Part shown: positions 59,959 to 64,000 of the stretch, piece after piece
Layout: every line of letters starts with the position of its first letter
How positions within the stretch are numbered: position 1 is the stretch's first letter
Assembly (NCBI RefSeq): GCF_001687325.1
Contig: NZ_LZRD01000006.1
Location: forward strand, 248,001 to 312,000
Source of the DNA: Streptomyces sp. PTY087I2
GTDB taxonomy: Bacteria; Actinomycetota; Actinomycetes; Streptomycetales; Streptomycetaceae
Direction: 5' to 3'
DNA: 64,000 bases
Translations under genes and position numbers: made by a program
The notes under the pieces: generated by a model
Told to the model about the DNA's origin: nothing
The model's database searches: none
Seen by the model: the letters and a program-made list of their open reading frames with translations, nothing else

Positions 59959-61440
59959 TCAGGGGTGCCCGGAGTGCCCGGCCGGCCGTGCGTGAGCCCC
60001 CCACGCGGTTCGCGCCGTCGCCAGCTCCGCCCGGTACCGCGCGTATCCGTCCTCGTACAGCGCCCGTACGTCCTCGCGCGGATCGACCACCTGATGGCGT
60101 CCCGGCGGCGCCTCGTACCCCGGGGACAGCGAGGCCCTGGCGACGGACACCACGCCGAGCGCGCCGACCTGCTCCTCCAGCGGAATACGGACGGGCCGGC
60201 CGAGGACGTCGGCGATCAGCCGGGCCCACGTCAGCGACCGCGTGCCGCCGCCGCACAGGGCCAGGGTGCCGCTCAGCCCTGCCGTGTCCAGGCAGTGCCG
60301 GGCCGCGTAACCGATGGCCTCGCAGACGGCCCGGACGGCGTCCGCCCGGCCGGTCGCCAGACTGAGCCCGTCGAGTCTGCCCTGCGCCGACGGCTCGACG
60401 AACGGGGCCCGTTCACCCGCCTCGGACAGGAAGGGGAAGGCCCGGACACCCCGGGCGCCGGGCGGGCTGCCGTCGAGCAGGGCGTCCACATCGGCCGTGG
60501 TCGCGCCGACGAGGGCGAGCACCCACTCCAGCGCCGCCGTCCCCACCATGGCGGGCATGGCACGCAGCCACCGGTCCCGATCCGGCGTGCACAGCCACAT
60601 GCCGGCGGGCTCGGCGAGCGGATCGAGATCGACCCGGTCGGTCAGCACCTGGCTCGCCAGGGTCGTGCCGAGGATGAGGACCCCGTCCCCCACCTCGCGC
60701 ACCCCGCTGCCGATCGCGCAGGCCGGCAGATCGTACGGCCCCGCCACCACCGGCAGCCCCTCCGGCAGACCCAGCAGTCCGGCACCGCGACCGTCCAGCC
60801 CGAGCACCGTGCCGGGAGCGGCGGGAGACGGCAGCAGCCCCGCCCGCTCCTCTACACCGCACGCGGCCAGGGCCTCGGGCGTGTAGCGGCGGGTACGGGG
60901 GTCGAGGAACGGCAGCGTCGCGTCGGAGGCGTCCAGGCACACCCGGCCGGTGAGCCGCTGGGCGACCGCGTCGACGCAGTACCCCGCCACGGCGGCCCGG
61001 TCCAGCGAGTCGGGCTCGTGCTCCTGAAGCCAGTTCAGCAACGGGCCGTGGCACCCCGGGAACATCCCGGACCCGGTGTGCGCGTACGCCGTGCCGATCG
61101 TGCCGTCCGTCAGCCAACGGGTCACCAGATCCGCGGCCCGCGCGTCCATCCAGGAGATGGCGGGCCGCACCGGGCGGCCGGCGGAGTCTCGCAGCCACAA
61201 CCCGTCCCCCTGCCCGGTGAGCGCCACGGCGTCCGGCAGCCGCCCGAGCTTCCCGGCGACCTCCCGTACGACATCGCCGACACCGGACACGACATCGTCG
61301 AGATCCTGCTCGACACGCCCGCCCGCCAGCATCTCCAGATGCGAGCGCCGACTCGCGGAGGCCAGTGCCCCGCCGCCCTCGTCGAACGCCACCGCCTTGG
61401 TGACCGACGTACCGATGTCCACGCCGATGATGGTCCTCAA
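59959..61440 (-). CDS. FGGY-family carbohydrate kinase
   Basis: The 493-aa kinase starts at TTG with a strong AGGAGG 8 nt upstream; the ORF has no better start. Visible are the ATP loop IIGVDIGTSVTKAVAFDEGG, GQGDGLWLRDSAGRPVRPAI with SWMDARA, the sugar-site Asp in VAGPYDLPACAIGSGV, and ALCGGGTRSLTWARLIADVL with GALGVVSVARASL. It phosphorylates an imported pentose, pentulose or polyol. It lies 108 bp upstream of the importer and 70 bp downstream of a hydroxyacid dehydrogenase, all on one strand. Confidence 0.87.
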   Translation of the reverse strand: MRTIIGVDIGTSVTKAVAFDEGGGALASASRRSHLEMLAGGRVEQDLDDVVSGVGDVVREVAGKLGRLPDAVALTGQGDGLWLRDSAGRPVRPAISWMDARAADLVTRWLTDGTIGTAYAHTGSGMFPGCHGPLLNWLQEHEPDSLDRAAVAGYCVDAVAQRLTGRVCLDASDATLPFLDPRTRRYTPEALAACGVEERAGLLPSPAAPGTVLGLDGRGAGLLGLPEGLPVVAGPYDLPACAIGSGVREVGDGVLILGTTLASQVLTDRVDLDPLAEPAGMWLCTPDRDRWLRAMPAMVGTAALEWVLALVGATTADVDALLDGSPPGARGVRAFPFLSEAGERAPFVEPSAQGRLDGLSLATGRADAVRAVCEAIGYAARHCLDTAGLSGTLALCGGGTRSLTWARLIADVLGRPVRIPLEEQVGALGVVSVARASLSPGYEAPPGRHQVVDPREDVRALYEDGYARYRAELATARTAWGAHARPAGHSGHP

Positions 61441-61487
61441 CCCTGCTACCTCCTGTGCGAGCCGATGGATTCCGGGGCGCCGACGGC

Positions 61488-61511
61488 GAAGACGGCTGTG
61501 AAGACGGCTGT
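61488..61511. repeat. Tandem 12-bp duplication at the end of the dehydrogenase gene
   Basis: GAAGACGGCTGT occurs twice in a row; the second copy ends on the first base of the stop codon of the minus-strand dehydrogenase gene. It is probably a small slippage duplication in the gap to the kinase. Confidence 0.5.
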
Positions 61512-62566
61512 CAGGACCGGCCGTCCATCAGGACGTCCCCGTTCGCGAGATGCCGCAACTTCTCCCCCCGCACGAAGCGGCCGACCTCGGCGGCGGTGAT
61601 CGCTGCCGCACGGTGCGCCGTCTGCCGCGTCGCGCCCGCCAGATGAGGCGTGGTGATCACATTCGGTACGTCACGCAGGGCCCAGTCGGCGGGGATCGGC
61701 TCGACGTCGTACACATCGAGGGCGAGCGCCCCCAGAGCGCCGCTGCGCAGCAGCCCCGGCAGCGGCGCGTGGTCGAGCAGCCCGCCCCGGGCGGAGTTGA
61801 CCAGAACCGCACCGGGCGGCAACAGCCCGAGGCGTCGGGCGTCGAGCAGATGGTGGGTCTCCTCGGTCAGCCGGGCGTGCAGGCTCACCACCGAACTCCG
61901 GGTCAGCAGCTCGTCCAGTTCGACGAGTTCGACACCGTCCGCAGCGACCGCCTCCGGATCGGCGTACGGGTCGGCCGCGAGCACATGCGCCCCGAAGGCA
62001 CGCATCACCCGCGCCACGATGCGGCCGATGGCCCCGTAGCCCACGAGCCCGACCGTGGCCCCGCCCAGCTCGCCGCCGACCTCCTCGTACGCGTAGAGAT
62101 CGCCCCGCCACACGCCCCGCTTCAGCTCCGCGTCGGCGGCGGCGACACGCCGCATCGCGGCGAGCATCAGCCCCACCGCGAACTCCGCGGCGGCAGGGGC
62201 GTTGCGGCCGGGCGCGAAACTGACCCGGACCCCGTGACGGGTGGCGGCGGCCAGGTCCACATTGACCGGCCCGCCCCGCGAGACGGCGACGAGCCGCAAC
62301 GCGGGCGACGCCGCGAACACCCGCTCGGTGAACGGAGCCATCTGCGTCACACAGACGGACGCGCCGTCCAGCGCCGCCACGATCTCGTCTTCCGTACCGC
62401 TCGCCTCGCGGACCTCCGCGACCGGACCGAAGGGCTCATGGGGCCAGGGGAGAGTCAGCTCCGTGAACTCCGGGAGCTCCCCGCCCGTGCGGGACAGCTC
62501 CTGGCTCACCGCCTCGCGAATCAACGCGGGACGGACGAAGTGGTCGCCTGCGGCGAGGATGCGCAT
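61511..62566 (-). CDS. D-isomer-specific 2-hydroxyacid dehydrogenase
   Basis: The 351-aa enzyme has the NAD fold VGLVGYGAIGRIVARVMRAF with intact GxGxxG, catalytic Arg in VLVNSARGGLLDH, Glu in LDVYDVEPIP and His in VITTPHLAGATRQTAHRAAA. It resembles phosphoglycerate dehydrogenase-like enzymes that sit with FGGY kinases in polyol or pentose operons. It is the first gene of the operon; a perfect 16-bp palindrome lies ~124 bp upstream. AAGGAA precedes the ATG. Confidence 0.88.
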   Translation of the reverse strand: MRILAAGDHFVRPALIREAVSQELSRTGGELPEFTELTLPWPHEPFGPVAEVREASGTEDEIVAALDGASVCVTQMAPFTERVFAASPALRLVAVSRGGPVNVDLAAATRHGVRVSFAPGRNAPAAAEFAVGLMLAAMRRVAAADAELKRGVWRGDLYAYEEVGGELGGATVGLVGYGAIGRIVARVMRAFGAHVLAADPYADPEAVAADGVELVELDELLTRSSVVSLHARLTEETHHLLDARRLGLLPPGAVLVNSARGGLLDHAPLPGLLRSGALGALALDVYDVEPIPADWALRDVPNVITTPHLAGATRQTAHRAAAITAAEVGRFVRGEKLRHLANGDVLMDGRS

Positions 62567-62689
62567 GACGTCGGATTCCTTCTGCGAGGAGAGCCGTTGG
62601 GGTGGATGCCGAGCAGGTCGAAGCCTTGATTCGCGCCCGGTCCGAGCCTGATCCGAACCGCGAAGGGCCGGTCCCGGTCTGTGGAATTT

Positions 62690-62705
62690 CTGTTAAATTT
62701 AACAG
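62690..62705. promoter_or_regulatory. Perfect 16-bp palindromic operator
   Basis: CTGTTAAATTTAACAG is fully self-complementary and strikingly AT-rich for this genome. It lies between the divergent dehydrogenase (start 62566) and phosphatase (start 62815) genes; the latter is followed by a DeoR regulator. It is the probable DeoR binding site. Confidence 0.75.
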
Positions 62706-62814
62706 CGCCCGCGTGAACCGGCAATGCACCCGGCCGACACGCAACGGCAACCCCGTGCACTTCGCCGCGACTCGGCCCCGATCCAGAAGCCTCAACCCGG
62801 AAAGGGCGGTCCCC

Positions 62815-63465
62815 ATGACCACTCGTCTCCTGCTCGTACGGCACGGCGAGACCGAGTGGCACGCGGAGAACCGGTACGCCGGCGTCACCGACATCTCCCT
62901 GACACCCCGAGGAGCGGCCCAGGCGACCGACCTCGGAGCCTGGGCCGGGCGCAGCGGCGTGGACGCGATCGCCTGCTCCCCGCTCAGCCGCGCCCGCCTG
63001 ACGGCGAGCCCCGCGGCAGAGGCGCTGGGCCTGACGGTGGAGGTCCAGGAAGGGCTGCGGGAGGTGGACTTCGGCTGGGGCGAGGGCCGGACGATCCAGG
63101 AGATGGCCGACGAGGACCCCGAAGCCGTACGGCGGTTCCGCGAGGACGCCGACTCCGGAGCCTTCCCCGGCTCCGAACCCGTCGCCCGGGCAGCGGCACG
63201 GGCGACCGCGTCCCTGCGCGACCTCGCCGACCGCCACCCGGGGGGCAGGGTGCTCGTCGTCGCCCACAACACCCTGCTGCGCATCGCCCTGTGCGAACTC
63301 CTCGGACTGCCCCTCGGGCGCTACCGGCGCATCTTCCCCCGGCTGGACAACGGGGCCGTCACGGAGATCGAGATCCGCGGCACGGAGACGGCGCTGCGCT
63401 CGCTCAACGTCCCCACAGCACCGCCCCCCGCCCCCGCGCCCGGCCCGAGCCCTGCGGGAGACTGA
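62815..63465 (+). CDS. Histidine phosphatase family protein
   Basis: The 216-aa protein has the phosphoglycerate-mutase-like motif LLLVRHGETEWHAENRYAGV (catalytic His in RHG), a second Arg in CSPLSRARLTASPAAEAL, Glu in EGLREVDFGWGEGRTIQEMA and the second His in VLVVAHNTLLRIALCELL. It is likely a sugar-phosphate or metabolite phosphatase. It ends in a Pro-rich tail and is followed after 5 nt by the DeoR regulator, so the two are co-transcribed and likely serve the divergent sugar operon. Confidence 0.9.
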   Translation: MTTRLLLVRHGETEWHAENRYAGVTDISLTPRGAAQATDLGAWAGRSGVDAIACSPLSRARLTASPAAEALGLTVEVQEGLREVDFGWGEGRTIQEMADEDPEAVRRFREDADSGAFPGSEPVARAAARATASLRDLADRHPGGRVLVVAHNTLLRIALCELLGLPLGRYRRIFPRLDNGAVTEIEIRGTETALRSLNVPTAPPPAPAPGPSPAGD

Positions 63466-63470
63466 CCCCC

Positions 63471-64000
63471 ATGACCAAGAGATCCGCCGAAGAGCGCCGA
63501 CGGCTCATCGCCGACCACGTGGTGGAGCAGGGCACGGCCACGGGCGCCGCCCTCGCCCAGCTCACGGGCGTGAGCCTGATGACCGTCCACCGGGACCTCG
63601 ACGACCTGGCGCGGCAAGGGGTGCTGCGACGCTTCCGCGGCGGCGCGTCCGCCCTGCCCTCCACCGTGTTCGAGTCGAGCCTCGACTACCGGCTCGGCGT
63701 CAACACGGCGGAGAAGAAGGCCGTCGCGCGGGCCGCCGCCGCGCTGGTGGAGCCCGGCATGTCGGTGATGCTCGACGACTCCACCACGGTGCTGGTCATG
63801 GCGGGCCTGCTGGTCGACCTCGCCCCGCTCACCGTGGTCACCAACGCCCGCCGGGTGCTCGACGTCTTCGCCGGATGCGAGGGCATCCGCCTGATCGCCC
63901 TGGGCGGCGAGTACTCACGTACCCACGACTCCTTCCTCGGCATGCCCTGCGTCGAGGCGGTGGAGGCGCTCTCCGTGGACCTCGTCGCGGTCTCCACATC
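63471..64000 (+). CDS. DeoR-family transcriptional regulator (runs off the window)
   Basis: The first ~176 residues are present. The winged helix reads MTKRSAEERRRLIADHVVEQ, ATGAALAQLTGVSLMTVHRD and LDDLARQGVLRRFRGGASAL. The DeoRC sensor domain follows: VARAAAALVEPGMSVMLDDS, TVVTNARRVLDVFAG and IRLIALGGEYS. Such proteins bind phosphorylated sugar intermediates and repress sugar operons. The probable site is the palindrome at 62690-62705. The C-terminal ~70-80 residues lie beyond the window. Confidence 0.88.
   Translation, partial: MTKRSAEERRRLIADHVVEQGTATGAALAQLTGVSLMTVHRDLDDLARQGVLRRFRGGASALPSTVFESSLDYRLGVNTAEKKAVARAAAALVEPGMSVMLDDSTTVLVMAGLLVDLAPLTVVTNARRVLDVFAGCEGIRLIALGGEYSRTHDSFLGMPCVEAVEALSVDLVAVST

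Noticed and set aside
1..64000. tRNA, rRNA, insertion sequences, attachment sites and riboswitches
   Set aside because: None was recognised by eye: no tRNA cloverleaf, no transposase motif, no flanking inverted repeats with target duplications and no conserved riboswitch core. A covariance-model scan would be needed to exclude small RNAs.

Overview
The window reads as chromosomal DNA of a Streptomyces or a very close actinomycete. It is very GC-rich with strongly GC-biased third codon positions, GTG and TTG starts are common, genes often overlap by ATGA or GTGA, and GC-rich hairpin terminators lie between convergent genes. It also holds families typical of Streptomyces: an SpoOM-type protein, snapalysin, ECF41 sigma factor, MhuD-like monooxygenase and a secreted polysaccharide lyase. 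No rRNA, tRNA, insertion sequence, CRISPR array or phage module was seen.

Layout. (1) 1-5250: accessory single genes (SpoOM-like protein, two small conserved proteins, GNAT acetyltransferase, signal-less family-3 binding protein, DinB protein, AAC(3)-like acetyltransferase) and a decayed scar at 1176-1470. (2) 5261-17183: a glycan-use island. It has a Tat-exported PL8 polysaccharide lyase, a divergent regulator that joins a DeoR-type HTH to a LacI-type sensor, a sugar ABC importer lacking its own ATPase, a 2-hydroxyacid dehydrogenase, an unusual alkaline-phosphatase-fold/HAD fusion, and a convergent class II aldolase with a sugar-phosphate isomerase (SIS). Repeated GATCG-N3-CGATC sites suggest one regulon. 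(3) 17433-18197: an SDR. (4) 18265-25749: a tightly coupled five-gene operon in the order SWIM, a ~480-aa protein, VWA, MoxR-type AAA+, DUF5682-like. It is reminiscent of E. coli yehLMPQ and has no established function. (5) 25798-37980: one 4060-residue hybrid megasynthase, FAAL-ACP-KS-AT-KR-ACP-C-A-PCP-C, ending in a domain that resembles cyanobacterial long-chain acyl-ACP reductase (AAR) rather than a thioesterase. An MhuD-like haem monooxygenase lies upstream. (6) 38622-49853: two-component system, EEP membrane protein, aldo/keto reductase, sirtuin, snapalysin, a TetR-controlled divergent pair (SGNH esterase and FusB-like FBP protein), flavodoxin-like protein, secreted repeat protein, DedA. 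(7) 50084-52892: small secreted protein, a frameshifted and shortened methyltransferase pseudogene, an intact methyltransferase and a GNAT protein. (8) 52948-55127: FAD oxidoreductase with an ECF41 sigma factor. (9) 55207-64000: secreted protein, then a second carbohydrate operon (2-hydroxyacid dehydrogenase, FGGY kinase, ribose-type ABC importer) and, divergent from it, a phosphatase and a DeoR regulator cut by the window edge. The palindrome CTGTTAAATTTAACAG lies between these divergent units.

The most interesting parts are the single-gene lipopeptide-type megasynthase with its AAR-like terminus, and directly downstream of it (48 nt, same strand) the SWIM/VWA/MoxR/DUF5682 operon. All family assignments were made by reading motifs; no database search was run.
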